Source of the DNA: Microbacterium sp. HD4P20
GTDB taxonomy: Bacteria; Actinomycetota; Actinomycetes; Actinomycetales; Microbacteriaceae
Direction of reading: 5' to 3'
Assembly: GCF_019449275.2 (NCBI RefSeq)
Contig: NZ_JAHZQZ020000018.1
Coordinates: forward strand, 186,001-250,000
Length of the DNA: 64,000 nt
Of this stretch, positions 9,021 through 18,907 are shown one piece after another. The notes under the pieces are model-generated. The model saw nothing but the letters and a program-made list of their open reading frames with translations. It made no database searches and was not told where the DNA came from. Position 1 is the first letter of the stretch; each line of letters opens with the position of its first letter. The translations under genes were made by a program, and so were the position numbers.

Positions 9021-10196
9021 CTACTCGTCCAGCGGCCCCAGCCACGCCGTCGCAACCGCGCTGTGGGCCGACTCGGGGTCGGAGGGGTGGAAGAGCCCTG
9101 CCAGCACGTCGCGGTACAGCCGGCTGAGTTCGTTGCGTGAGAAGTAGGACGATCCGCCCGCGACGAGCACGGCGTCGTCGACGATCGCCTTCGCGGCCGT
9201 GACGGCGCGATGCTTGACGCCCGCCAGCAGTGAGAACCAGCGCGCGCCGTGGTCGGCCTGCTCGTCGACGTCGCGGCAGAGCATCGCCAGCTGCGGCGGC
9301 AGCGCGTCATACGCGAGGGCCATGTCGGCGATCCGCCAACGGATGTCGGGATCCTGGCTGTACGCCTTTCCGGTGCGCTTCGAGGTGCGCGCGCCGGCGG
9401 CCGCGACGGCGAGGTCCAGTGCCCTCCGAGCGATGCCGGTGTACACCGAGGCGAGGAGCAGCTCGAAGACGCTGAAGATGCCGAACACCAGCGCGTCCGG
9501 GTTGGGGCCCGGTGCGAGGCGACGCACCACGCGGTCGGCTGGCGCCAGCGCGCCGTGCAGCTCGGTCGTGCGGGACTGCGTCGCCCGCATGCCGAGGGTG
9601 TCCCAGTCATCGCGCACCACGACCCGGTCGGCCTGCACCTCGGAGCGCGGCACGAACGCATAGACCACCTGCGGGGCGTCCGGCGACGAGCTGTCCAGGC
9701 CGTGCAGCCCCAGCTGGGTCCACACCGGCGCGAGCGAGGTGAAGATCTTGGTGCCCGTGAACGCATAGCCGCCGTCAGGCAGGGGCGCAGCATCCGTTCC
9801 GCTTCCGAACAGTACGAGGTCGTTGCCGGCCTCGCTGATCCCGAAGGCGAACACCTCTCCGGCCGCGGCGCCTTCCTGCACGAAGCGCAGCGCGTCGATA
9901 CCTCGGTCGGCCATCACCTTCGCGACACCCGTCCACACCAGGTGCATGTTGATCGCGAGCGCCGTCGCGGGCGCGGCGCCGGCCAGTCGCTGCTGGAGAA
10001 CGGATGCCTCGGCGAGCCCCAGACCGGCACCGCCCAATTCCTTCGGCACGAGGATCGCCAGGTACCCGGCATCCTTCAGGTCGGTCAGATCGTCGTCGGG
10101 GAACGTGTTCTCGCGGTCGTGGACCGCGGCACGCTCGCGCATGCGCTCGAGCAGCTCGTCGGGCAGGATCTCGGCGGGGTCGAAGTCGGCGCTCAC
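9021..10196 (-). CDS. Acyl-CoA dehydrogenase-fold flavoprotein
   Basis: A 391-residue protein of acyl-CoA dehydrogenase fold: N-terminal helices, a middle beta domain with GISEAGNDL and GMRATQSRTTEL, and a C-terminal four-helix bundle ending SSYFSRNELSRLYRDVLAG. Where classical dehydrogenases have a catalytic Glu in the late helix region, I see no matching residue, and the C-terminus is closer to the flavin monooxygenase branch (DszC/SfnB-like). Either oxidation or monooxygenation is possible. The GTG at 10196 is supported by CACAAT 6 nt upstream. Confidence 0.75.
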   Translation of the reverse strand: MSADFDPAEILPDELLERMRERAAVHDRENTFPDDDLTDLKDAGYLAILVPKELGGAGLGLAEASVLQQRLAGAAPATALAINMHLVWTGVAKVMADRGIDALRFVQEGAAAGEVFAFGISEAGNDLVLFGSGTDAAPLPDGGYAFTGTKIFTSLAPVWTQLGLHGLDSSSPDAPQVVYAFVPRSEVQADRVVVRDDWDTLGMRATQSRTTELHGALAPADRVVRRLAPGPNPDALVFGIFSVFELLLASVYTGIARRALDLAVAAAGARTSKRTGKAYSQDPDIRWRIADMALAYDALPPQLAMLCRDVDEQADHGARWFSLLAGVKHRAVTAAKAIVDDAVLVAGGSSYFSRNELSRLYRDVLAGLFHPSDPESAHSAVATAWLGPLDE

Positions 10197-10275
10197 TCTC
10201 CCATTGTGGTCGCGCGTGGCGGGTCGTGGGGCGCGGGCCGCCCCGGCGCCCGCAGCAGCGGGGGAGGATGGAAGC

Positions 10276-10680
10276 ATGATCTCGACCGACCTGGCCCTCG
10301 AGCTGCGCAACGCCGGGCTCGTGTGGCATCCGCACTCGGGCGACCGGTTCCAGCTCGACGAGCCCGAGTTCGAGGCCGACGTCTTCACCGTGAGCGAGAT
10401 GACGATCGAGCCGCGCGAGTACCCGACGGGCCGCATCCTCGCCTTCAACGGCACGACCGAGTGGGCGCTGGACTCGGTCGCCCTCGAAGAAGCCCTGTGG
10501 CTGCCTCACGAGCATCAGCTGCGCGAACTGCTGCGCGGCGCCTTCCGTGCGCTCCGTCGGCTCGCTGACACGCACGAGGTCGAGATCTTCGTCGCCGGCG
10601 AGCTCCGCACGTTCCAGCATCCCGAACCCGCAGACGCATACGCACTGGCGGTGCTGGAGCTGCTGCGGCGCATCGAGTGA
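10276..10680 (+). CDS. Conserved actinobacterial hypothetical protein
   Basis: A 134-residue soluble protein without a recognised catalytic motif. It begins ISTDLALELRNAGLVWHPHSGDRF and ends in a helical AYALAVLELLRRIE; similar proteins in this group of bacteria are often labelled pilus assembly CpaE without evidence. The ATG at 10276 has GAGGAT 6 nt upstream. It is flanked by unrelated genes on the other strand, so context gives no function. Confidence 0.7.
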   Translation: MISTDLALELRNAGLVWHPHSGDRFQLDEPEFEADVFTVSEMTIEPREYPTGRILAFNGTTEWALDSVALEEALWLPHEHQLRELLRGAFRALRRLADTHEVEIFVAGELRTFQHPEPADAYALAVLELLRRIE

Positions 10681-10695
10681 GCGCCGCGCGACGCT

Positions 10696-11580
10696 TCAGA
10701 TGCCGATCGTGAGCGACGCGGTGTAGCCCTGCCCGACCGAGCCCGACATCGTCGCGATCTGATGCAGGCCGCCATCGTCGCGGAAGACGTTGTCGCTCTG
10801 CAGCGACACCTGTGAGGCATGCCGGACGCTCTGCCCATAACCGCTGGTGGCGTAGACGGCATCGTTGGCCTCCGGAGGCAGCGCGATCTGGCTCGTCTTC
10901 ACGATCGGTCCCGACTGGACCGCCGTCGCGACATCGTCATACACCTCGAAGTGGATGTGCGGCCATCGCCCGGGGTAGCAGGCCGGGTAGATCGAGCGGA
11001 ACACGACGGTGCCGTTCGCGTCGGTCTCCTGCACGCCGCGCAGGTAGTTCTCCTCCTCGACGCCTGCGCTGTAGAGCGAGTAGTTTCCGTCGCGGTCGCA
11101 GTGCCACACGTACACCCCGCGTCCCACGAGCGCCGCGCCGGTGGCGGCATCACGCACGGTCAGCGAGATCGTGAGCGGAACTCCTTCGGCGACCGTCGTG
11201 GACGACCCGAAACTGGATCGGATGTCGCTGCGGACGACACCGGAGTCATCCAGCACGTTGATGCCGTTCGACCCGTCCGCCGGGAACGGCCCTCCGGTCT
11301 CATCGGGCACCTCGTCGAGGGGAGCGGATGCCTCTGCCGTCGCGCCCGCCGACGGTGCGCTGTTCGTCGCACCCGGGGTGGGCGCGGCCGATGTCGCCGC
11401 GGCCTCGGTCTCGTCCGTCGCTCCGCATGCGGCCAGGAGGCTCGTCAGCGCCACGCCGCCGAAGATGCCGATCGCCCGGCGCCGGTCGATCAGTGTGCGG
11501 ATGTCGTACACGAGCCCGCGGTGGTCCTCATCGATGACCTCGCCGCGCTCGTCGATCCAGCGGTCTTCTCCACCTGTCAT
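10696..11580 (-). CDS. Tat-exported intradiol dioxygenase-like lipoprotein
   Basis: A 294-residue protein with a twin-arginine signal (DRRRAIGIFGG) that ends in a lipobox (LLAAC), preceded by an N-terminal cytoplasmic stretch. The mature part has the intradiol ring-cleavage dioxygenase fold: VYVWHCDRDGNYSLYS and CYPGRWPHIHFEVY supply the Tyr and two His residues expected for the ferric iron site. Family members typically open catechol-type rings; an extracytoplasmic lipoprotein version has no known substrate. The ATG at 11580 was preferred to an in-frame GTG 18 bp upstream, whose spacing to the TAGGGT hexamer is too short. Confidence 0.85.
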   Translation of the reverse strand: MTGGEDRWIDERGEVIDEDHRGLVYDIRTLIDRRRAIGIFGGVALTSLLAACGATDETEAAATSAAPTPGATNSAPSAGATAEASAPLDEVPDETGGPFPADGSNGINVLDDSGVVRSDIRSSFGSSTTVAEGVPLTISLTVRDAATGAALVGRGVYVWHCDRDGNYSLYSAGVEEENYLRGVQETDANGTVVFRSIYPACYPGRWPHIHFEVYDDVATAVQSGPIVKTSQIALPPEANDAVYATSGYGQSVRHASQVSLQSDNVFRDDGGLHQIATMSGSVGQGYTASLTIGI

Positions 11581-11643
11581 GGGACTAGGAAAGGGCACGA
11601 CCCTATGAGCCCGCTTTGCCTGCGCAACGCGCCGGCCGAGCGT

Positions 11644-12849
11644 TCATCCGATGGTGTGGACCGGCTCGGTGTCGGGAATCGGACTCGCGTCGCGATCGCG
11701 CAGATCGGGGAACCCGCGCACGAAGGCGATGGCGACGGCCAGACTCGCGACAGCGAACCCGGCCGCGGCCACGTAGGCGCCCGTCGGGCCGATGTCGTCG
11801 ATGAGGAACCCGGCGATCGCCGAGCCGGCAGCGGCACCGATGAGCTGGCCGGTGCCGATCCAGCCGAAGGCCTCGGCGGTGTCGCTGAACTTGACGCTGG
11901 CCGAGGTCATCGCGTAGATCACCGCGAGGGCTGGAGCGATGCCCGCACCGGCCAGGAGAAGCGTGCCGCCGAGCCACCACACGTTCAGCGACACGACGGT
12001 CAGCGCGATGCCCACAGAGAAGATCGCCAGCCGCCGCGCCATGGCCCAGCGCCCGATCGGCAGGTGACCGAAGGCCAGGCCGCCGGCGAGGCTGCCGACG
12101 GCGAACACGCCGAGCACGAGACCGGCCTCCAGGCCGCCGTGGTCGAACGTGGCGACGACGCCGGCCTCGACGGCGGCGCACCCGCCGATGAGGAGGAAAC
12201 CGATGATCGTCGCCAGGAGCACCGGCGGGCGCGCGAGCACGCGTCCGAGGCGGCGCCGGCTGCGGGGAATGCGTACGCGGCCGACCTCGGGAGAGAGGAT
12301 GAACCACGCGCCGCCGCCCAGCAGAGTCGTCACGATGAGCAGCAGCGCCGGAACGGTGCCCGCCTGCGTCGCGACGACCGTGATGAGCACGGGTGCGAAG
12401 ATCCAGATGATCTCCTGCAGCGATGCGTCCAGCGAGAACAAGGGGGTGAGCTGCTTCGAGGTCACCATCTTGGGATAGATCGTGCGGACGGCCGACTGGA
12501 CCGGCGGGGTGGCCAGGCCGCAGATCAGGCCGAGCACCATATAGACCGGCAGCGGCAGCGAGAAGACGGCGATCGCCGCGAGCGACGCGGCGCAGACGGC
12601 GAGCGTCGCCGTCAGGACCCGGCGCATGCCCCAGCGACCCATCCACCGGCTCGTCACCGGACCGGCTACGGCCTGCCCGATCGAGGTCGCCGCCAGCACC
12701 AGACCGGCCGCGCCGTAGGAGCCTGTCACGTGCTCGATGTGGAGCAGGATCGCCAGGCTCGTCATGCCATTGGGAAAGCGCGCGGTCAGCTGCGCGGCGA
12801 TGATGCGGCCGACCCCGGGAGTGCGAAGAAGGTCACCGTAGCCAGCCAC
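11644..12849 (-). CDS. MFS transporter
   Basis: A 401-residue protein with about twelve hydrophobic segments in two halves and a motif-A-like basic loop (RWMGRWGMRR). It lacks the DHA2 helix-1 signature and matches the shorter MFS carriers with unassigned substrates. The GTG at 12849 is supported by TAGCGT 6 nt upstream. Its divergent upstream side is the nrd regulatory region. Confidence 0.8.
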   Translation of the reverse strand: MAGYGDLLRTPGVGRIIAAQLTARFPNGMTSLAILLHIEHVTGSYGAAGLVLAATSIGQAVAGPVTSRWMGRWGMRRVLTATLAVCAASLAAIAVFSLPLPVYMVLGLICGLATPPVQSAVRTIYPKMVTSKQLTPLFSLDASLQEIIWIFAPVLITVVATQAGTVPALLLIVTTLLGGGAWFILSPEVGRVRIPRSRRRLGRVLARPPVLLATIIGFLLIGGCAAVEAGVVATFDHGGLEAGLVLGVFAVGSLAGGLAFGHLPIGRWAMARRLAIFSVGIALTVVSLNVWWLGGTLLLAGAGIAPALAVIYAMTSASVKFSDTAEAFGWIGTGQLIGAAAGSAIAGFLIDDIGPTGAYVAAAGFAVASLAVAIAFVRGFPDLRDRDASPIPDTEPVHTIG

Positions 12850-13127
12850 CTGACAACGCTACTGCGTGGTGCAGTTCAGCCGTGCAGGGGTCGTTCGGGA
12901 TCCCGCGGCGCGACACGCCGCGACACGCCGAGGGTGCCCTCCACAGGCACATCCGATGTCGGAAGCCGTGGATAGCGTCCGGTCTGTGGATGGATGTGGC
13001 CGCGGCATCCGAATCGCGCGTGATTCAGGGATTTTCCAGGCTCGGATCCGCGTAGCCGGTTGTGGATGAATCGGTGGAGAACCTGTGTTGTACATGGGGA
13101 CAACGGTGGAAAATCACACGGATGTAA

Positions 13128-13143
13128 CTACTAGCCCTTGTGG
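13128..13143 (+). promoter_or_regulatory. Putative NrdR box 1
   Basis: CTACTAGCCCTTGTGG matches the 16-bp NrdR consensus (ACACwATATmTwGTGT) at 10 positions, including the whole TTGTG half. It starts exactly 32 bp, three helical turns, before box 2, the spacing typical for NrdR pairs upstream of ribonucleotide reductase genes. Confidence 0.6.
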
Positions 13144-13159
13144 TGCTATCGAATGTCGG

Positions 13160-13175
13160 TACCCATATGTAGTAT
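13160..13175 (+). promoter_or_regulatory. Putative NrdR box 2 overlapping the nrd -10 region
   Basis: TACCCATATGTAGTAT matches the NrdR consensus at 10 of 16 positions with the central ATAT/TAGT core intact. It also contains TAGTAT (13170-13175), a good -10 hexamer for nrdH, so bound NrdR would block the promoter. Located 75 bp before the nrdH start. Confidence 0.6.
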
Positions 13176-13249
13176 TGGACTCCCGGTGGGGGGCCTGCCG
13201 GAGAATCACCCGGATTCTTCCGGAAGAGTACTGAGGAGAGCAGATCGAC

Positions 13250-13483
13250 ATGGCGATCACGGTCTACACGAAGCCCGCGTGCGTACAGTGCACGGCGACC
13301 TATCGAGCGCTGGATTCCAAGGGCATCGATTACGAAATCCACGACCTCTCGCAGGACCCCGCGGCCCTCGAGCAGGTCAAGGCGCTGGGCTACCTCCAGG
13401 CGCCCGTCGTCATCACCGACGAAGACCACTGGTCGGGCTTCCGTCCCGACAAGATCGACGAACTCGCCTCGCGACTGGCCTGA
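13250..13483 (+). CDS. nrdH: NrdH-redoxin
   Basis: A 77-residue glutaredoxin-like electron donor for class Ib ribonucleotide reductase. The redox pair is CVQC (residues 11-14), and the C-terminal WSGFRPDKI segment is the NrdH hallmark that favours reduction by thioredoxin reductase. It leads the nrdHIEF operon, with a short AGGAG upstream of the ATG. Confidence 0.96.
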   Translation: MAITVYTKPACVQCTATYRALDSKGIDYEIHDLSQDPAALEQVKALGYLQAPVVITDEDHWSGFRPDKIDELASRLA

Positions 13484-13509
13484 CCCGTTCGGCGGAACCG
13501 CGGTGACCT

Positions 13510-13953
13510 ATGTCTCGGACGGGCGCAACTCTGACGGGCGCGCCGCTGCTGGTCTACTTCTCGAGCATCTCGGGTAACACAGCCCGCTTCATCGAGAAGC
13601 TCGGGGCGCGGGCGGTGCGGATCCCCCTTCACGGGACGGATGTGCCCCTTCTGGTCGACGAGCCCTTCATCCTCGTCACGCCGACCTACGGCGGTGGCCA
13701 GGGTCGGGGCGAGGAGAAGGGCGCGGTCCCCAAGCAGGTGATCCGGTTCCTCAACGACGAGCGCAACCGGCGCCACATCCGCGGAGTCATCTCCGCGGGA
13801 AACACCAACTTCGGCGAGCACTTCTGTCTCGCCGGCGACATCATCAGCCGCAAGTGCCACGTGCCGCACTTGTATCGGCTCGAAGTATTCGGCACGCCTG
13901 AAGACGTGGAACGCGTGAGCGAGGGATTGGAACGATGGCAGACACCGCATTGA
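13510..13953 (+). CDS. nrdI: Flavodoxin-like NrdI, cofactor assembly for class Ib RNR
   Basis: A 147-residue flavodoxin-fold protein that supplies the oxidant used to build the Mn-tyrosyl radical of NrdF. The FMN phosphate loop is [12 protein letters not shown] near residues 16-27; TPTYGGG and [11 protein letters not shown] are further family landmarks. It starts 26 bp after nrdH and overlaps the nrdE start by 19 bp. Confidence 0.95.
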   Translation: MSRTGATLTGAPLLVYFSSISGNTARFIEKLGARAVRIPLHGTDVPLLVDEPFILVTPTYGGGQGRGEEKGAVPKQVIRFLNDERNRRHIRGVISAGNTNFGEHFCLAGDIISRKCHVPHLYRLEVFGTPEDVERVSEGLERWQTPH

Positions 13954-16091
13954 CCGAGAAGACATTCAAGACAGAGGCGCGCTTCGAGGGCATGGACTAT
14001 CACGCCCTCAACGCGATGCTCAACCTGTACGACGCCAACGGCAAGATCCAGTTCGATGCCGACAAGCGCGCGGCGCGGGAGTACTTCCTGCAGCACGTGA
14101 ACCAGAACACGGTGTTCTTCCACTCGCTCAAGGAGCGCCTGGACTACCTGGTCGAGAAGGAGTACTACGAGCCGGCCGTTCTGGAGAAGTACTCGTTCGA
14201 GTTCATCCAGAAGCTCAACGACTTCGCCTACGGCAAGAAGTTCCGCTTCGAGACGTTCCTCGGGGCGTTCAAGTACTACACCAGCTACACGCTCAAGACC
14301 TTCGACGGCAAGCGCTACCTCGAGCGCTTCGAAGACCGCGTCGTCATGACCGCCTTGGCCCTCGCCGACGGCGATGAGCAGCTCGCGACGAGCCTCGTCG
14401 ACGAGATCCTCTCCGGCCGGTTCCAGCCGGCGACCCCGACGTTCCTCAACGCGGGCAAGGCTCAGCGCGGAGAGCTCGTGTCGTGCTTCCTGCTGCGCAT
14501 CGAAGACAACATGGAGTCGATCTCGCGCGGCATCAACTCGTCGCTGCAGCTGTCCAAGCGCGGCGGCGGCGTGGCGCTGCTGCTGTCGAACATCCGCGAG
14601 TCGGGTGCGCCGATCAAGCAGATCGAGAACCAGTCATCCGGCATCATCCCCGTGATGAAGCTCCTCGAAGACAGCTTCAGCTACGCCAACCAGCTCGGAG
14701 CCCGTCAGGGCGCCGGCGCGGTCTACCTCAGCGCCCACCACCCCGACATCATGCGGTTCCTCGACACCAAGCGCGAGAACGCCGACGAGAAGATCCGCAT
14801 CAAGACGCTCTCGCTCGGTGTCGTGGTGCCCGACATCACGTTCGAGCTGGCCAAGAACGGCGAGGACATGTACCTCTTCTCGCCGTACGACGTCGAGCGC
14901 GTGTACGGCGTGCCCTTCGGCGACATCTCGGTCACCGAGAAGTACCGCGAGATGGTCGATGACCCGCGGATCAAGAAGACGAAGATCAACGCGCGCGAGT
15001 TCTTCCAGACGCTCGCCGAGATCCAGTTCGAGTCGGGCTACCCGTACATCATGTTCGAAGACACGGTGAACAAGGCCAACCCGATCAAGGGCCGCATCAA
15101 CATGTCGAACCTCTGCAGCGAGATCCTGCAGGTGAACACTCCGACGACCTTCAACGAGGACCTGTCCTACGACCAGATCGGCAAGGACATCTCGTGCAAC
15201 CTGGGTTCGCTCAACATCGCGCTGGCGATGGACGGCGGTGACCTGGCGAAGACGGTGGACACCAGCATCCGCGCCCTCACCGCGGTCAGCGACCAGAGCC
15301 ACATCCGCTCGGTGCGCTCGATCGAGGACGGCAACGACCGCTCGCACGCCATCGGCCTCGGCCAGATGAACCTGCACGGCTACCTCGCTCGCGAGCACGT
15401 CTACTACGGCTCGGAGGAGGGTGTCGACTTCACGAACATCTACTTCTACTCGGTGCTGTTCCACGCCCTGACCGCCTCGAACAAGATCGCGATCGAACGC
15501 GGCGAGGTGTTCGACGGCTTCTGGGACTCGAAGTACGCCACAGGCGAGTTCTTCGACAAGTACATCGAGCAGGAGTGGGCGCCGGCGACCGACAAGGTCA
15601 CCGAGATGTTCGCCGGCCACCACATCCCGACGCAGGACGACTGGCGCCAGCTGAAGGCCTCGATCCAGCAGCACGGCATCTACAACCAGAACCTGCAGGC
15701 GGTGCCCCCCACCGGATCGATCTCGTACATCAACAACTCGACGTCGTCGATCCACCCGATCGCCGCGAAGGTCGAGATCCGCAAGGAAGGCAAGCTCGGC
15801 CGCGTCTACTACCCGGCGGCGTTCATGACGAACGACAACCTGGAGTACTACCAGGACGCGTACGAGATCGGCTACGAGAAGGTCATCGACACGTACGCCG
15901 CCGCCACGCAGCACGTCGACCAGGGTCTCTCGCTCACGCTGTTCTTCAAGGACACCGCGACCACGCGCGACATCAACAAGGCGCAGATCTACGCGTGGCG
16001 CAAGGGCATCAAGACGATCTACTACATCCGCCTCCGCCAGATGGCGCTGGAGGGCACGGACATGACGGAGTGCGTGTCGTGCACACTTTGA
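13935..16091 (+). CDS. nrdE: Class Ib ribonucleotide reductase, alpha subunit
   Basis: Reduces ribonucleoside diphosphates to deoxy forms. It is 718 residues, the usual class Ib size without the N-terminal ATP cone. The active-site cysteines are visible: C184 (LVSCFLL) and C421 (DISCNLG) as the dithiol pair and C394 (MSNLCSEI) as the thiyl-radical cysteine. The C-terminal CVSC pair shuttles electrons from NrdH. The start overlaps the end of nrdI, with GAGGG just upstream. Codon use is strongly biased to C-ending codons, as in highly expressed genes. Confidence 0.98.
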   Translation: MADTALTEKTFKTEARFEGMDYHALNAMLNLYDANGKIQFDADKRAAREYFLQHVNQNTVFFHSLKERLDYLVEKEYYEPAVLEKYSFEFIQKLNDFAYGKKFRFETFLGAFKYYTSYTLKTFDGKRYLERFEDRVVMTALALADGDEQLATSLVDEILSGRFQPATPTFLNAGKAQRGELVSCFLLRIEDNMESISRGINSSLQLSKRGGGVALLLSNIRESGAPIKQIENQSSGIIPVMKLLEDSFSYANQLGARQGAGAVYLSAHHPDIMRFLDTKRENADEKIRIKTLSLGVVVPDITFELAKNGEDMYLFSPYDVERVYGVPFGDISVTEKYREMVDDPRIKKTKINAREFFQTLAEIQFESGYPYIMFEDTVNKANPIKGRINMSNLCSEILQVNTPTTFNEDLSYDQIGKDISCNLGSLNIALAMDGGDLAKTVDTSIRALTAVSDQSHIRSVRSIEDGNDRSHAIGLGQMNLHGYLAREHVYYGSEEGVDFTNIYFYSVLFHALTASNKIAIERGEVFDGFWDSKYATGEFFDKYIEQEWAPATDKVTEMFAGHHIPTQDDWRQLKASIQQHGIYNQNLQAVPPTGSISYINNSTSSIHPIAAKVEIRKEGKLGRVYYPAAFMTNDNLEYYQDAYEIGYEKVIDTYAAATQHVDQGLSLTLFFKDTATTRDINKAQIYAWRKGIKTIYYIRLRQMALEGTDMTECVSCTL

Positions 16092-16099
16092 TGGTCTGA

Positions 16100-17098
<999 letters not shown>

Positions 17099-17113
17099 TC
17101 CTGCGCTCGTGAT

Positions 17114-17149
17114 GAACGCCCTGCTCGACCTCTGTCGGGCAGGGCGTTC
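17114..17149. terminator. Stem-loop terminator after nrdF
   Basis: A 16-bp stem (GAACGCCCTGCTCGAC with GTCGGGCAGGGCGTTC, one G-U-type pair) with a CTCT loop begins 15 bp after the nrdF stop. There is no T-run, which is common in high-GC actinobacteria. It also faces the end of the convergent small membrane gene. Confidence 0.8.
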
Positions 17150-17164
17150 CGCCGTTCGGGGCGC

Positions 17165-17401
17165 CTATCGGGCCGGCGGACCGTGCGGCTGCATGGGGGG
17201 CGCAGGCGGGTACCCTCCGGGAAACTGCCCGCCCTGCTCGCGGCGGGCCTTGTCGGCCGCGAGGATGCCGTTCTTCACCGCGGCGCGCATGATCAGGTAT
17301 CCGATCCAGAGTACGAGTGCGATGGAGCCGAGATAGATCACGATGCCGAGGATGAAGATGAGGCCGTAGCCGGCGACGAGGCCGCCGTAGTCGTTGTACA
17401 T
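17165..17401 (-). CDS. Small single-pass membrane protein, unknown function
   Basis: A 78-residue protein: a short N-terminus (MYNDYGG), one long hydrophobic segment or hairpin (about residues 8-40), then a charged stretch (NGILAADKARREQ) and a Pro/Gly-rich tail (GGYPPAPPMQPHG). The ATG at 17401 has GAAGGG 8 nt upstream, which makes this short gene credible. No family recognised. Confidence 0.65.
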   Translation of the reverse strand: MYNDYGGLVAGYGLIFILGIVIYLGSIALVLWIGYLIMRAAVKNGILAADKARREQGGQFPGGYPPAPPMQPHGPPAR

Positions 17402-17721
17402 GTGAAACACCCTTCTGCGTGGCGCCAGCGTAGCGAGGCGACCGCCCGCGCCGATGCTTTTGTCCACAGGTACCACCGCCGGCGGCAGAAACCGCCGAAG
17501 TCGCCGAAGTGTCGCACGCCCCGGCCGCGGCGCCGTGGCACTAATCTCGGAGCCGGGGGCGTCCCCAGCGCCCCTCGGAGACGGTGTCCCCAGCACCCCT
17601 CCACGCCACGGAGCTCGTTCGCCTTGGGGGAGTTCGATAGCCGTGGCAGCTGGGTCCCGGCTCCCCAGCCGGGACCCAGTGACATCGCCTCGGCGACGCG
17701 TTCGGCTGAATGGCGTGGGAG
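17402..17721. other. 320-bp intergenic region rich in repeats and hairpins
   Basis: No coding sequence is evident. It contains a hairpin near 17479-17496 (GGCGG/CCGCC), a 16-bp direct repeat of GTCCCCAGCRCCCCTC with 24-bp period (from 17561 and 17585), and a 13-bp perfect stem-loop at 17650-17679. The region is the leader side of the small membrane gene and the trailer of the methyltransferase gene. Confidence 0.6.
17650..17679. terminator. Perfect stem-loop downstream of the methyltransferase gene
   Basis: Perfect 13-bp arms CTGGGTCCCGGCT / AGCCGGGACCCAG around a CCCC loop, 43 bp after the stop of the minus-strand methyltransferase gene. It is probably its terminator; no T-run follows. Confidence 0.75.
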
Positions 17722-18831
17722 CTACCGCTTCGTGGACGCGGTCACCGTGAACTTCGCGTTGCGCGCGACCTGGCGCGTCGGTCCGACGAGTCGCTCCAGA
17801 GCCGGGCGGTAGCGCAGGCCGGAGTTCCACACGGTCCACAGCTCGCCGCCGGAGCGGAGCACTCGAGCGGCGTCGGCGAACATCCGCGGTGCGAGAGCCT
17901 CGTGCACGGCGGCGCCGGAGTGGAACGGTGGATTCAGCGCGATGAGCGAGGCGCTCGCGTCGCCTCGTGCCGCCAACATGTCGTCGCGGACGACCGTCAC
18001 GCGATCGGCGACGCCGTTGGCCGACGCGGTGGCGCGCGCCGAGGCGACCGCGGCCGCGGACTGGTCGCACGCGTACAGGCGCAGCTCGGGATTCCGAAGC
18101 GCGAGACTGGCGGCGACGACCCCGGTGCCGCACGCGAAGTCGATCGCCTCGTCGACTCCGGGGAGGGCCACCGGGAGGTGATCGAGGAGGAAGCGCGTGC
18201 CGATGTCGATCGATGTGCCTGCGAACACCCCGCCGAAGGCGCACACGGTCAGACCGTCGTGGACCGCGCGCTGCGGCGCGGGGTCGCGGCCGTCGTGCGG
18301 CTCACGCGCCACGAGTACTCGCGACTTCTGCCGGGCGTGCGTGACGTCGAGGCGGCCGAAGTGCTCACGCAGCACGTCGTTCATGCCCAGCGACATGTGC
18401 TTGACGCGACCACCGGCATACACCGCGACGTCGGGCCCGGCGTGTGCCGCGATGAGGCCGGCGATGTCGCGCAGCGCCTCCAGCGACCGTGGCAGCCGCA
18501 GCAGGATGACCCGGGCGCCTCGCACAAGTGCGGCATCGAGGGGGAGTGACGCGAAAGCGCCGGCGAGCCCGAAGCGCTCGGCGTTGGCCGCGAGCGCCCG
18601 CTCGCCCGTGAGGGGATCCTGATGCGTCCGTATGCCACGGGCGCCGGCATGTGCGGCACCCAGCGTGAGTGCGCCGTAGCCGTCACCGATCACCACCAGC
18701 GAGCCCGCGGCGCCACCGGCTCGCGCGGACGCCGACTCGTCGAGGATGAGCCGGTCCGCGGCATCCGTCGCCGTCAGCTCCGCGGCCTCGATGTCGGGCC
18801 AGCGGCGCAGCGCGTCGAGCGAGAAGGTCAC
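17722..18831 (-). CDS. RsmC/RlmG-like class I methyltransferase
   Basis: A 369-residue protein with two Rossmann-like halves, as in RsmC and RlmG. The N-terminal half is degenerate; the C-terminal half has the SAM loop DFACGTGVVAASLA, the acidic residue of CDQSAAAV, and the N6/N2-purine methyltransferase motif NPPFH. It probably methylates guanine N2 in 16S or 23S rRNA; sequence alone does not decide which. The GTG at 18831 is supported by TACCGT 6 nt upstream. Confidence 0.85.
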   Translation of the reverse strand: MTFSLDALRRWPDIEAAELTATDAADRLILDESASARAGGAAGSLVVIGDGYGALTLGAAHAGARGIRTHQDPLTGERALAANAERFGLAGAFASLPLDAALVRGARVILLRLPRSLEALRDIAGLIAAHAGPDVAVYAGGRVKHMSLGMNDVLREHFGRLDVTHARQKSRVLVAREPHDGRDPAPQRAVHDGLTVCAFGGVFAGTSIDIGTRFLLDHLPVALPGVDEAIDFACGTGVVAASLALRNPELRLYACDQSAAAVASARATASANGVADRVTVVRDDMLAARGDASASLIALNPPFHSGAAVHEALAPRMFADAARVLRSGGELWTVWNSGLRYRPALERLVGPTRQVARNAKFTVTASTKR

Positions 18832-18907
18832 CGCTCAACGGTAGCCGTCGGCCGAGGGGCTCGACGGGACGAACGTAGGCTGGAGAGACCCCGACCCGAG
18901 GAGACCC

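Larger units (their letters stand above)
12850..13249. other. 400-bp intergenic region upstream of nrdHIEF
   Basis: No coding region is evident. It contains a tandem pair of the 10-mer CGCGACACGC (12909-12928), related to the left arm of the palindrome at 35707-35764. Three DnaA-box-like sequences follow (CGTGGATAG 12967-12975, TGTGGATGG 12985-12993, TGTGGATGA 13061-13069), then two NrdR-like boxes near the probable nrd promoter. AT content rises between 13100 and 13180. Confidence 0.7.

Noticed and set aside
13138..13175. TTGTGG (13138-13143) as -35 partner of TAGTAT (13170-13175)
   Set aside because: The 26-bp spacing is too long for a standard promoter; TAGTAT is kept only as a -10 within the NrdR box.
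17561..17601. Degenerate CRISPR or attachment-site repeat
   Set aside because: Only two 16-bp copies with an 8-bp gap; no third unit, cas gene or integrase.
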